33,123 bases of DNA from a bacterium (GCA_002687895.1 NZBL01000009.1:1-33123), one strand, 5' to 3'; counted from the first letter of the stretch, positions 1 to 10,091 are shown. The notes: generated from the letters alone by a model not told the origin. Numbers and translations: made by a program.

Positions 1-400
1 TTTCAATACGTTGAATAAGTTCACGAATTCTAATGTCATTTGGAGTAATGCCTTCTAACGGATTAATGTTGTGTCCTAATACATGGTACACTCCTCTGAA
101 ATTATGTGTTTCTTCTAGGGCGAGTAAATCAAGGGGGTCTGCGACCACGCAAATAGTTGTTTGGTCGCGGCGTGGATTAGAGCATATTTCGCATGGATCA
201 GTATCAGTAAAGTTTTGGCAGAGTGAGCAGAGCTTTACATTATCTGCCAGATGCGAAAGCGCTGAACCAAAGTCATGCAAATCTTTTGGGGCCCTGCGCA
301 ACAAAAAAAATACCAGCTTTTCAGCGGTCTTTGGTCCTATTCCTGGCAAGGTGGTAAAGTGATCTACTAAGTTTTGTATTGATGGAGGAAGCGTGGACAT
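1..400 (-). CDS. recR: Recombination protein RecR, N-terminal part (runs off window start)
   Basis: Reverse-strand translation from ATG at 400: MSTLPPSIQNLVDHFTTLPGIGPKTAEKLVFFLLRRAPKDLHDF...CSLCQNFTDTDPCEICSNPRRDQTTICVVADPLDLLALEETHNFRGVYHVLGHNINPLEGI; HhH motif, zinc CxxC...CxxC and Toprim start. Confidence 0.95.
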   Translation of the reverse strand, partial: MSTLPPSIQNLVDHFTTLPGIGPKTAEKLVFFLLRRAPKDLHDFGSALSHLADNVKLCSLCQNFTDTDPCEICSNPRRDQTTICVVADPLDLLALEETHNFRGVYHVLGHNINPLEGITPNDIRIRELIQRIE

Positions 401-415
401 ATCGTTTCAGTATGC

Positions 416-554
416 GGGTTTGTATTTGAATTTTTGACTGCGCCGACTCGCCGTCATATTCTTTTGTCTGAACTAATTATTCTACGCCCAAGTGCCAGAA
501 ACTAAAACATCATTCTGGCTCGAAGCGTGCTCGCAAAAATTCAAATACAAACCC
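416..554. repeat. Palindrome-bounded intergenic element: 21-bp perfect inverted repeat (416-436 / 534-554) with an inner hairpin (494-500 / 513-519)
   Basis: gggtttgtatttgaatttttg vs caaaaattcaaatacaaaccc; inner gccagaa...ttctggc. Confidence 0.85.
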
Positions 555-561
555 TAAATAG

Positions 562-867
562 TTACTCTTTTTTTCCTCCTAATCCAAATTGATCCATTCC
601 TCCCATTGATTGCATTTTTTGGGCCATTACTCTTTTTGTCTTTTCAATAGCGCTGGTGTTGGCGTCCTTAATAGCTTTTTCAAGGTCTGCTTTTTTGTCT
701 TGCGACAGCAAATCAGGAGACACATTAATATTGGTAATCTCTTGATTGCCATCCATAGTAATAGTAACACCGCCCTTTTCTACTTCAACGGTTTCTTCTT
801 TTAAGGCGCTTTGCAGGGTTTTTGCTTGTGATCGCAAATCTTTGAATTGTTTTAGTTTATTAAACAT
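562..867 (-). CDS. ybaB: YbaB/EbfC family nucleoid-associated protein
   Basis: 101 aa, MFNKLKQFKDLRSQAKTLQSALKEETVEVEKGGVTITMDGNQEITNINVSPDLL; sits between dnaB and recR. Confidence 0.9.
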   Translation of the reverse strand: MFNKLKQFKDLRSQAKTLQSALKEETVEVEKGGVTITMDGNQEITNINVSPDLLSQDKKADLEKAIKDANTSAIEKTKRVMAQKMQSMGGMDQFGLGGKKE

Positions 868-882
868 AATAATATATTATAC

Positions 883-2409
883 CTACATGTCTGGTACGTC
901 AACTGCGTCAGCAGGCAATTCAGGAGCAGGCGAAAAATCAGTATTAGGAGAGATAGGAGCATTAGGAGCTGGAGGCGGAGGAGATTGTCCAATGTCTGGA
1001 CTGTCTTGATTGCTTGGTTCTTGGCTTTTCTTGCTCAAACTTTGAAAACTTACTAACTGTTCATTAAAAAAAAGTTTTACTAGTCCAGTTGGCCCGTTTC
1101 TGTGCTTTGCGATGTGAATTTCAGCAAGATTGCGCTCTTCTTGTGAAAGCTCATTAATGTCATATTTTCTGTCTGCTGATTTTCTGTATATGAACATTAC
1201 TACATCAGCGTCCTGCTCAATTGTTCCTGATTCTCTTAAATGCGCTAATCTTGGAATTGCTGCGCCTTGCTGCTGTTCTACTGCGCGGGAAAGCTGGCTG
1301 AGTGCCACAACTGGAATATTCAACTCTCTTGCAATGCCTTTTAACGCGCGGGTAATTTCCGCGACCTCTTGCACTCGGTTGTCTCCATTTTTGTTGGAAC
1401 GGCCTTCCATCAACTGCAAATAATCAACAATAATGCAGTCAACGCCATTTTCTGCATGAAGTCGGCGCGCTTTAGTTCTAATTTCCATGATATTTACATT
1501 TACTGCGTCATCTATAAATATGTCTGATTCAGAAAGCTCTCCCATGGCATTAGCAATACGTGGAAAATCATCATGTTCTGGAGCTTGCGAAAGCTTGCCA
1601 GTTCTCATGCGCCAGAGCTCAACCCCTGCTTGCGTGCAAAGCAATCTATCAACTAATTGCTCTTTAGACATTTCCAAGCTAAAAATTCCTACACTCTTTT
1701 TTTCGTGAATTGCCATATTTCGCGCAAGGTCTAAGGCTAAAGAGGTTTTTCCAACAGAAGGCCTTGCCGCAATTACTACAAGATCGCTGGCTTGCAAGCC
1801 AGAGAGCTTATCATCTAAATCAAAAAATCCAGTTGATATGCCGCGAAGTTTTCCATCGCCTTGGTGAAGTTTTTCTATTCGTTCAAATGTCTCATGCAAA
1901 ACAGATTTAATGCTTATAAAATTCTGACGTAATGATCGTTGCGAGATATTAAACAGCTTTTGCTCTGCCTGATCTAAGAGGGCATCCACATCATCTGATT
2001 CGTCATATCCAAGCTGTGTGATTTCATGAGAAGCATAGAGCAGATTTCGCAAGGTTGATTTTTTGCGCACTATGTTCGCATAGTGAATTACATTTGCGGC
2101 ACTTGGTACTGCATTAGTTAAATCCGCAAGATAGGTTCTGCCTCCTATAAGCTCAAGTTGTTTTTTTTCTTCTAAATTGTTCGCAAGAGCAAGCAAGTCA
2201 ATTGGCTCTCTTTTATCAAACAAATCAAGCATGCTTTGGAAAATAACTTTATGCGTGTCTTTGTAAAAATCTTCCGGAACCAGAATGTCGCCGATTTTAA
2301 TGATAGCGTTTTGGTCAAGAAGCAAAGAGCCAAGCACTGATTGTTCTGCTTCTAGATTTTGGGGTGGGAGTTTTTCTATTGATTGTGTTTCTGTTATTTG
2401 TTCTGGCAT
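883..2409 (-). CDS. dnaB: Replicative DNA helicase DnaB
   Basis: 508 aa, PQNLEAEQSVLGSLLLD, ARPSVGKTSLALDLARN (Walker A), CIIVDYLQLM, SQLSRAVEQR-like motif. Confidence 0.97.
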   Translation of the reverse strand: MPEQITETQSIEKLPPQNLEAEQSVLGSLLLDQNAIIKIGDILVPEDFYKDTHKVIFQSMLDLFDKREPIDLLALANNLEEKKQLELIGGRTYLADLTNAVPSAANVIHYANIVRKKSTLRNLLYASHEITQLGYDESDDVDALLDQAEQKLFNISQRSLRQNFISIKSVLHETFERIEKLHQGDGKLRGISTGFFDLDDKLSGLQASDLVVIAARPSVGKTSLALDLARNMAIHEKKSVGIFSLEMSKEQLVDRLLCTQAGVELWRMRTGKLSQAPEHDDFPRIANAMGELSESDIFIDDAVNVNIMEIRTKARRLHAENGVDCIIVDYLQLMEGRSNKNGDNRVQEVAEITRALKGIARELNIPVVALSQLSRAVEQQQGAAIPRLAHLRESGTIEQDADVVMFIYRKSADRKYDINELSQEERNLAEIHIAKHRNGPTGLVKLFFNEQLVSFQSLSKKSQEPSNQDSPDIGQSPPPPAPNAPISPNTDFSPAPELPADAVDVPDM

Positions 2410-2484
2410 GTTAGGTTATTGTAGCGTGATTTAGATAATATAAAAATACCCACATCATGCACAGGAGATGCACATGCTGGCTAA

Positions 2485-2778
2485 TTATATAGATTTAAGT
2501 ATTCTTTCTTGTTCAAGTTCCACAACCTCACCATCATATTGCCCTGAATGGGCAGTAAAGCCCTCATAAGAAGGTTTTTTTTCATCCAAATGCAAAGATA
2601 CTTCCATCATCTTGCCTGGCTCTTCTTTATTGATATATATGTGAAAGCGGGGATAGTCAGCTCCAGCTAATCTTTTTGTAAAAGATATTTCGCCTTTTTT
2701 ATTTTGCTGCATACTATATCCAGCTCTTCGCATTAGGTTGCGTGAGTGGGATGATGGATTTTCTATAGTAAAATTCAT
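2485..2778 (-). CDS. Hypothetical protein, 97 aa
   Basis: ORF with TATAAT 9 nt upstream of ATG on the minus strand; charged, no recognised family. Confidence 0.65.
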   Translation of the reverse strand: MNFTIENPSSHSRNLMRRAGYSMQQNKKGEISFTKRLAGADYPRFHIYINKEEPGKMMEVSLHLDEKKPSYEGFTAHSGQYDGEVVELEQERILKSI

Positions 2779-2809
2779 AGTTGATTAATTATATCATAGT
2801 TAAAGTATA

Positions 2810-2881
2810 AAAAAAGAGGGTACTGACTCAAATAGTCAGCCCCTCTTTACATAGATTATTGACTAGCCCGTCCTAGTCAAT
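2810..2881 (-). terminator. Tandem hairpins downstream of the purB/purC remnant
   Basis: agaggg-tac-tgact-caaat-agtca-gc-ccctct with T-run on the minus strand; adjacent 11-bp perfect stem ttattgactag-cccgtc-ctagtcaataa. Confidence 0.7.
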
Positions 2882-2923
2882 AAAAGATGCAATTGCGTGC
2901 TGGATTCGCTGGAGAACCAGAGT

Positions 2924-4282
2924 TTAATCTTCTTCCAGTTCAAACGTTTCCCCGGTCGCGCGCTCAAACAGGTCAATATACCGCTGGGCGACCTGAATGC
3001 GAATCTTGTTGTCCAATTCTGGGATGTTGTCGTCCGAGATATTGCGCTCCGCGAACAAACAGCTTGAGCGCGATTGCCTGGATATGCCCCCACAGTTCTG
3101 GATCTATTAGGCCGCGCTCAACAACTTGGTAGACTGAGAGCGGCTCATCATGCACATACGACTTTGTAGTGGGAGTGATGACTAGATTATCCAGCTTGCT
3201 GTTTTTTTGTATGCCAGCAGGCAGGATGAGGCCGTAAGGACCCTGCTTTTCTATGTAGTTCATCCACAAGGAAGTTTCTGTACTTCCAGTGATGTACGCG
3301 CGGACAACTACTTCCACAGGAAGTATTTCTACTTCCTCGCATACCATAACATTGGGATCTGGCGAGCAAATTACATGGGACCTCACTATGTCATTTGTTC
3401 GTTCAAACCACCAAAGAGCCAACTACTCCAACTTCCTTTTTTTCCGTAATTTCTCCTATCTCGGTGCGCATGAGTTGTCTGCAATCGCGTCCGAACTGCG
3501 CGATATTCTGCGTAACGAGAGCAGCAGAGAATAAGAAATAGGCAAGTGGATCTGGCGGTGCGATTTGGGTACTGATAGGAGCGGGTTTTATTCCGAGCTT
3601 CTCCAGCACCCTATGCTCAAAAGATTTAGTCCCGCACCGTTCAGCAATGCCTAGATGTACCTGCGCGTTGTATGCGCCAACAGGGCCCGAGATTGTACCC
3701 ACTAGTTCATCTGCATGCAAACTAAGCTTGCCGGTATTGTATTTAATACGATCCTCAATACTTGCTAGCCAGAACCCTACAGTAATTGGCAATGCATGTT
3801 GCCCATGAGTTCGGCCAATTTGAGGTTGATCAGCTAGTTCGCGGATTCGCAGTGCGAATAGACTAATGACTTCATGTAGTGCAGGCTGGATAGCCTCTGA
3901 ATGGACTTTTTTATATAACCATGCACTGCCGGTGTCTAAGGGATCATAGCTTGTCATGGACACGTGTATCCATCTGCCAATAGCCTCGTGAAGTATTTTT
4001 TTGCGCTAGACAAACCTATGCGCGCACATCATGTCTTATCTTACGTTCTTCTTCGTCCACTTCTGTCGTTGTTATTGCCCTAAGTGCATCCTTTTTATCT
4101 GGTGTGAGGTGGAGGAAGTCAGCATCTGGAATGATACCAATCTCATGAAGCACTTCCATTGCTGCAATTTCTACTTCAGCTAATCCCCAATAAAGCTTGT
4201 CATAACCCAAAAAGGGAGAAAGTTTTTCTGGCTGGTAGCGAGGATTGCCTAGTACAGCGAAGTTTAGCTGTTGTGCTGACAT
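2924..4282 (-). pseudogene. Degraded purB-purC remnant: adenylosuccinate lyase N-terminal half joined by deletion to a SAICAR synthetase lacking its N-terminus
   Basis: PurB N-term (4282-4016) stops at TAG; resumes in another frame after a 7-A run (GRWIHVSMTSYDPLDTGSAW...GRTHGQHALPITVGFW...). At ~3410 it joins PurC (ALWWFERTNDIVRSHVI...PVEVVVRAYITGST...TPTTKSYVHDEPLS). PurC shifts frame again near 3065 to FAERNISDDNIPELDNKIRIQVAQRYIDLFERATGETFELEED*. Confidence 0.88.
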
Positions 4283-4328
4283 TGTTATAGTCCTTTCTTT
4301 GTTCTATCTTTTATTGTCAATGAAACAA

Positions 4329-4352
4329 AAAACTGGGTTCCTCCCAGCTTTA
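4329..4352 (-). terminator. Rho-independent terminator between tRNA-Lys and the purB remnant
   Basis: Minus strand: CTGGG-AGGAA-CCCAG-TTTTTT; adjacent palindrome tatctgaa-cta-ttcagata (4351-4369). Confidence 0.6.
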
Positions 4353-4408
4353 TCTGAACTATTCAGATAGTTTCATAATATGCTATTTAACCCAATAATT
4401 CAACAAAA

Positions 4409-4439
4409 CAAAAGGCCACGATTGATCGTAGCCTTTTAT
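4409..4439 (-). terminator. Terminator downstream of tRNA-Lys
   Basis: Minus strand: AAAAGGCTACGAT-CA-ATCGTGGCCTTTT. Confidence 0.6.
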
Positions 4440-4516
4440 TGGTGCGCCGTGAGGGAATTGAACCCCCGACCATCTCCTTAAAAGGGAGCTGCTCTACCAG
4501 ACTGAGCTAACGGCGC
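4440..4516 (-). tRNA. tRNA-Lys(TTT), CCA encoded
   Basis: Minus strand: GCGCCGT TA GCTC..GAGC, anticodon loop CTTTTAA, GGGGGTTCAATTCCCTC, ACGGCGC-A-CCA. Confidence 0.95.
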
Positions 4517-4581
4517 GCGCCGCTGCAAGCCGCGTAAATTAGCTTGCGATAACGCAATTAAGATACCAAATAATATCATTT

Positions 4582-4611
4582 TTGACAAGACCGCTGTAAA
4601 ATCGGTATACT
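4582..4611 (+). promoter_or_regulatory. Sigma70-like promoter of the P-type ATPase gene
   Basis: TTGACA (4582-4587), 18 nt, TATACT (4606-4611), then 9 nt to ATG. Confidence 0.7.
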
Positions 4612-4620
4612 ATATTACAA

Positions 4621-7389
4621 ATGCCAGAAAGAAAAACAAAAAAAATTCAAGATGTAAAAGCAGCCAATAAGGCCACCAGATATAATGGGTGGTATAATTT
4701 AGCATTAGCCGAAGCAGCTAAAAAACTTGGAATCAATAAGCATGGATTAAGCCAAAAGCAGGTTCATGACAGGTTGCAAAAACATGGGCACAATGTTCTT
4801 CCAGAAGAGCCTCTTACTTCGTCATTAGTATTATTCTTAAGGCAGTTCCAAAGCTCCTTAACATATATCCTTTTAATAGCAGCAGTTATAAGTGCAGCTA
4901 TCGGGGAGCACATAGATGCTTATGTCATACTTGCCGCAGTAGTTATCAATGTGGTTGTTGGGTTTTTCCAAGAGTATAAGGCTCAAAAAGCCCTTGCTAG
5001 CCTTAAAAAGATAATAACCCAAAAAGTATGGGTTATACGCGAAGAGCAGGAAAGGGAAATTGAATCAAAAGAATTAGTTCCAGGCGACATTGTAGTTTTA
5101 AATGAAGGAGATAAGGTAACAGCAGACGGCAGGCTATTTCTCGCGGAGCATCTTAAGGTAAATGAAGCAGCTTTAACCGGAGAGAGCGAGCCAGTAGAAA
5201 AAATAAATCGCGCTTTAGAAGGCAGGCTTGTTCTGGCTGATCAGCATAATATGGTATTTACTGGAACCATTGTAACCCAGGGCCATGGCAGATTTTTTGT
5301 AACAAGCACGGGTTTGGATACTGAAATAGGGAAAATCGCATCTTTGGTAAAAGAAACTAAAGAAGTTCGCACTCCTTTGCAGAAAAAGCTTGATTCATTT
5401 TCAAAAAAATTAGGATTGTTTATTCTCGCGCTTTCTGCTGCTTTGGTTGTGGTAGGACTTTTGTATAATTATGGATTTGCGGAAATATTTGTAACTGCAG
5501 TTGCTGTAGCTGTAGCAGCTATTCCAGAGGGCTTAATTGTGGGAGTTACGGTTATTTTGGCCATTGGCATGCAAAGGATTTTGCGCAAAAAGTCATTAGT
5601 GCGAAAACTGGTTGCAGCAGAAACTTTGGGTTCAACCAATGTTATTTGCGTGGATAAAACAGGAACCGTGACCTTGGGTGAAATGCGGGTTGTGCAAATT
5701 GTTACTGCTCATCAAAGCGATTCTTATCTAAAAAAAGATTCTAATGGCAAGACAAGTCAAGATGATAGGGAAAAAGCAGAGCAAGAAATTAAAAAGCTCA
5801 ATCATATAGCGGTTTATTGCAATAACGCTGTTATAGCATCTGCGGAAGAGCATAAATCAACAGAAAAAGAAGAACTGCGCAATCAAGTTGTGGTAGGCAG
5901 TCCAACAGAAAAAGCATTATTACTCTCGGCAGTTGACGGGGATTTTAAGGAAGCTCAATTGCATGAGTCGCGCCCTCGGTTAGATGAGGTTCCTTTTAGC
6001 TCCAAGAAAAAATTCATGGCAACGCTTAATGCTTGGACTAAAAATCAGCACTCGGTATATCTTAAAGGCGCTCCAGAAAAAATTCTTGCAATGTGCGAGC
6101 ACTATCAGGCAGGCCATAGTGCGCGAAAGCTTGATACTAAAAAGCGCAAAGAGTTTTTGAAACTTTATGAAAAATTATCCAGCCAAGGACTTAGGCTTTT
6201 GGCAGGAGCATACAAAGGCGCGCCTGCATCATTCACGAGCTTTGATGAATTACATGATTACAATGAAGACGCAATATTTGTGGGATTTTGGGGCATTAAA
6301 GATCCAATCCGCCCTGAAGCAGAAGAAACCATAAAAAAAACTCGCAAAGCCGGTGTTCGCACCATTATCATAACCGGCGATAATAGTCATACGGCTATTG
6401 CTATTGCAAAAGAACTTGGGGTCAACCCAAAACCAGATGAAGTAATTGATGGAACAGAATTAGCAAGCATATCTGCCTTAGAGCTGGGTAAGGCTGTCGC
6501 GCGCGTCAAGCTTTTTTCTCGCACCACGCCAGAGGATAAGCTTCGCATTGTTGCGGCCCTGCAATCGCATGGTGATGTGGTCGCAATGACAGGAGACGGC
6601 GTGAACGACGCTCCTGCTTTGGCAAAAGCAGACATTGGCGTGGCTTTGGGTAGTGGAACAGATGTTGCAAAAGAAACTGCTGATATGATTGTTTTGGATA
6701 ATAATTTTTCAACTATTGTTGCTGCGGTTCGGCAAGGACGGGTTATTTTTGACAATATTCGCAAAGTGATTTTATATTTACTTGCAAATGGTTTTACTGA
6801 AATGTCTGTAATAGTTGTGGGTATTTTGCTTGGTTGGCCTCTTCCGCTTCTGGCTGTGCAGATTTTATGGATTAATTTGGTTACTGACGGCCTTCCAGAT
6901 CTTGCTCTTACACAGGAGCCAGAGGAGCCTGAAATTATGACAGAAAAACCGCAGAAAAGGAATGCTCCTATTCTGGATTTTGAGCGCAAGTTTTTGATTT
7001 TATTCATCAGCGCAATTACAACTATTTTTACGCTTGGAGTATTTTACTTGATATGGAAGACAACTGGAGATTTAGACAAGGCGCGCACTATTGCGTTTAC
7101 TACTGTGGGGGTTGAGTCGCTATTATATGTGTTCTCTGTTCGAAGTATCCGACATTCCATATTTGAAACAAATATATTGCGCAACAAATGGCTTATTGCA
7201 GCAGTTGTAGGGGGATTTGCTATTCAAATTATAGGCGTGTATGCGCCATTTTTCCAGAAAATTTTGCATACTGTTCCGCTTTCCTTGGTTGAGTGGTTTA
7301 TAATTGTTTCAGTATGTTTGTGGGTAATTGGATTAATTGAGGTTGTAAAGCATTTCTTTATTGCGCAAAGAAAATCAGTACACGCGTAA
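4621..7389 (+). CDS. Cation-translocating P-type ATPase (P2 / Ca2+-ATPase-like)
   Basis: 922 aa; TGES, PEGL, CVDKTGTVT (DKTG phosphorylation motif), TGDGVNDAPALAKADIG. Confidence 0.96.
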   Translation: MPERKTKKIQDVKAANKATRYNGWYNLALAEAAKKLGINKHGLSQKQVHDRLQKHGHNVLPEEPLTSSLVLFLRQFQSSLTYILLIAAVISAAIGEHIDAYVILAAVVINVVVGFFQEYKAQKALASLKKIITQKVWVIREEQEREIESKELVPGDIVVLNEGDKVTADGRLFLAEHLKVNEAALTGESEPVEKINRALEGRLVLADQHNMVFTGTIVTQGHGRFFVTSTGLDTEIGKIASLVKETKEVRTPLQKKLDSFSKKLGLFILALSAALVVVGLLYNYGFAEIFVTAVAVAVAAIPEGLIVGVTVILAIGMQRILRKKSLVRKLVAAETLGSTNVICVDKTGTVTLGEMRVVQIVTAHQSDSYLKKDSNGKTSQDDREKAEQEIKKLNHIAVYCNNAVIASAEEHKSTEKEELRNQVVVGSPTEKALLLSAVDGDFKEAQLHESRPRLDEVPFSSKKKFMATLNAWTKNQHSVYLKGAPEKILAMCEHYQAGHSARKLDTKKRKEFLKLYEKLSSQGLRLLAGAYKGAPASFTSFDELHDYNEDAIFVGFWGIKDPIRPEAEETIKKTRKAGVRTIIITGDNSHTAIAIAKELGVNPKPDEVIDGTELASISALELGKAVARVKLFSRTTPEDKLRIVAALQSHGDVVAMTGDGVNDAPALAKADIGVALGSGTDVAKETADMIVLDNNFSTIVAAVRQGRVIFDNIRKVILYLLANGFTEMSVIVVGILLGWPLPLLAVQILWINLVTDGLPDLALTQEPEEPEIMTEKPQKRNAPILDFERKFLILFISAITTIFTLGVFYLIWKTTGDLDKARTIAFTTVGVESLLYVFSVRSIRHSIFETNILRNKWLIAAVVGGFAIQIIGVYAPFFQKILHTVPLSLVEWFIIVSVCLWVIGLIEVVKHFFIAQRKSVHA

Positions 7390-7441
7390 ATAAAACCTAT
7401 TGCAAGATTTGGCTATTTTGTTATTATACTGCTAACTAAAT

Positions 7442-8113
7442 ATGGAAAAGAAAATTTATTCAGCTGGTACAACTAAAATCAATTATTATGTTCAGGGTAA
7501 AAGCCCTGAACTTTTATTAGTTTCTGGTATTCATGGGGATGAATATGGAGTAATTGATAGCGCTATAAAGGTGTTATCTAAATTACAGAGTGAAATGCCG
7601 GAATTTTTATATATTCCAGAAATTTCTCCAACTGCTGTTAAAGCTAAGACTAGGTGTAATTGCAATGGTGTTGATATAAACAGGAGTTTTAAAGATGGGG
7701 CCACGGAAGTTGAGGCAAAAATTGTTATGGACTTTTTAAAAGATAGGAAATTTAATACGTTCATATCATTTCATGAGGATCCAGAGCATTCTGGTTTTTA
7801 CTTTTACGATAGCGGTAACATGGAAAATGATGAATGTCTCCCGAGGTTGCGCAATAATGTCAAAAATCTAGGTGTTGAATTGCTTAATGGTGTAGATGAT
7901 CCGCATGATGAGCATTTGGGCGTGGAATTTGTTGATGGGTATAAGGCAAACAGAACATCTGGAGACGGGGGTCCTAATTGCGCGTTCGGGCCTTGGCTTG
8001 TCAGCCGTGGAATTGTGGATAGAATTTATTGCATGGAAGTGCCAGGCATGCTGGATCCAGATTTAAAAGATAAGCTTGTTGAGAAAATTTTATATAATTT
8101 GGTGATTTGTTAG
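7442..8113 (+). CDS. Succinylglutamate desuccinylase/aspartoacylase-like (M14-type) zinc hydrolase
   Basis: 223 aa; SGIHGDEYG, NGVDINRSF, FISFHEDPEHSGFYFY. Confidence 0.75.
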   Translation: MEKKIYSAGTTKINYYVQGKSPELLLVSGIHGDEYGVIDSAIKVLSKLQSEMPEFLYIPEISPTAVKAKTRCNCNGVDINRSFKDGATEVEAKIVMDFLKDRKFNTFISFHEDPEHSGFYFYDSGNMENDECLPRLRNNVKNLGVELLNGVDDPHDEHLGVEFVDGYKANRTSGDGGPNCAFGPWLVSRGIVDRIYCMEVPGMLDPDLKDKLVEKILYNLVIC

Positions 8114-8116
8114 TTT

Positions 8117-9362
8117 TTGGCTAACTTGACAAGTTTTTATTTGCCAAAATGTAGGTATTGGAGTAAGTTTCGGGTAGATATGCCAAGCAAAAATATTCCA
8201 AAAACACATTTATTTTCTGATGAAGATTTGCATCTATATGAAATACAGAACATCTTCACTGCATGTGCGCTGTGGTTAGAAGAGGGAATAGATAATCAAA
8301 TTGCCACATATGATTTGGTGGTGCGTGATATGCCTCCACATCGTAACTTTTTATTGCTCGGAGGTATTGAGGAGGTGATCAAAGGAATTCAGAAATAGGG
8401 GTATTCAAAAGCAGAGGTTGATTATATCAATAAAAACAAGCTGGCAACTCCGAAACTAATTAAATATTTGCGCAGCTTCAAATTCACTGGTGATGTTTAT
8501 GCAATGCCAGAGGGAACTGTGTTTTTCCCAGGTGAGCCAGTGGTTCGTATTACTGCTCCTATTTGCGAAGGCAATTTACTTTCTAACTTTTTAATGATAA
8601 CAGTGTTTGGCAATACTAATTATCTTTCTAAAATGATCCGTGGCAAGCTCGCTGCCGGCGCTAAGCGGTTTATTGCGGCAGGTAGATACATATGATTTTA
8701 AGCAAGGTATTGCAAATCTCATTACAGTCGCAAAAGAACTCAAATAAAAAAGAGAACATATTGCGTCAACTAACATTGATAGCGGGGATTTGCATAAGCG
8801 TTTTGTGTACGCGCGTCGTGAGTTTGATAAAGCAGGATTCCCAGAAATCCAGATTTTGCTTGCAAGTAATTTAGATGAGTACAAGATTACAGAACTTGAG
8901 CGTAAAAAAACACCAGCTGATGTGTATCTTAGCGCAACTGAGGTTTTAACTATTTCTGATTCACCTAAGATTGAAATTGTGTATAAAATTTCTGAACTGC
9001 AGAGTGGTAGAAAAATTCGTGCTTTGGCAAAACTTACAAAGGGTAAAGAAAGCTATCCAGGCCGTAAGCAAATATTTAGGTCATATAATAAAAATGGTAA
9101 CATGATTGGTGATGTGGTTGGTCTTGAAAAAGAAAATATTGGCAAGCCACTTTTGGTGCCCATGATTCGCAAAGGTAAGTTGGTGTATGATTTACCATCT
9201 CTAGATAATATGCGTGAATATGTTAAAGCACAAGTTTCTAAATTACCAAAGAAATATTTAAGTATTGAAAAAGAATATCCATATCCAGTCAAAGTAAGTA
9301 AAAAAGTTCAAATTTTGTTTAATCAAGTTAAAAAAGAACATACAAATATTCTTAAGCCATAA
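8117..9362 (+). pseudogene. pncB: Degraded nicotinate phosphoribosyltransferase (NAPRTase)
   Basis: NAPRTase segments: ATYDLVVRDMPPHRNFLLLGGIEEVIKGIQK*GYSKAEVDYI...FKFTGDVYAMPEGTVFFPGEPVVRITAPICEGNLL...AAGAKRFI | YDFKQGIANLITVAKELK*KREHIASTNIDSGDLHKRFVYARREFDKAGFPEIQILLASNLDEY...PGRKQIFR. In-frame TAG at 8396-8398, frameshift with internal deletion near 8690, TAA at 8745-8747. Confidence 0.85.
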
Positions 9363-9365
9363 ACT

Positions 9366-10010
9366 ATGGAAATTACTAAACTTGGGCATTGTTGCCTTAT
9401 AATTAAAGTTAATGGGCTTCGAATCCTCACTGATCCTGGAATGTGGACTATTCAGGAGCATGCATCAGTCAAAGATATTGATATTATACTCATCACACAC
9501 GACCATCCAGATCATATTCATTTGGAGTCAATCAATACCATTCTTGCGAATAATCCAAATGCAAAAATATATACTAATAGCGGCGTTGGCAAGAGTTTGT
9601 CAGAACAAGGCATTGCTTTTGAAAAGCTTGAGGGGACATCAAAAACAAAAGTAAAAGACATTGAACTTGAGGCATTTGATTGCGATCATGAGATGATTTA
9701 TCCAATAGTTCCATTGCCGCAAAATACTGGATACTGGATTACTGATAAGTTATTTTATCCCGGAGATTCACTTACAAAGCCAGGCAAGTCAGTTGAGTTG
9801 CTTGCATTGCCAGTGGCTGGGCCATGGATGACAATACAGCAAGGTCTGGATTATGCAAAAGAGGTTAAGCCAAAGCAATGTTTTCCAGTCCATGATGGGT
9901 TTGTTTTGGAGGAATCCTTGCAATTATATCATGGTTTGCCACAGAAAGTTCTTGTAGAAGCAGAAATTGAATTTATTCCCCTAAAAGCAGGAGAATCACT
10001 TGATTTTTAG
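9366..10010 (+). CDS. MBL-fold metal-dependent hydrolase
   Basis: 214 aa; ITHDHPDHIH, DCDHEMI, FYPGDSL, FPVHDGF. Confidence 0.85.
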   Translation: MEITKLGHCCLIIKVNGLRILTDPGMWTIQEHASVKDIDIILITHDHPDHIHLESINTILANNPNAKIYTNSGVGKSLSEQGIAFEKLEGTSKTKVKDIELEAFDCDHEMIYPIVPLPQNTGYWITDKLFYPGDSLTKPGKSVELLALPVAGPWMTIQQGLDYAKEVKPKQCFPVHDGFVLEESLQLYHGLPQKVLVEAEIEFIPLKAGESLDF

Positions 10011-10091
10011 TTGATTTATTGTACTGGCCAGCTTATTTGGATGGTTGGTTTTGTATTGCAATTTAGCTAAAAAATTGGTACAGTATTGCAT

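Noticed and set aside
2863-4282. Programmed frameshifting or stop-codon recoding to express purB/purC or pncB
   Set aside because: Lesions include large deletions and several different stops, and intact genes here end in TAA, TAG and TGA; decay is simpler.
6387-7007. 206-aa minus-strand ORF inside the P-type ATPase gene
   Set aside because: Antisense shadow of a strongly coding gene with no recognisable domain.
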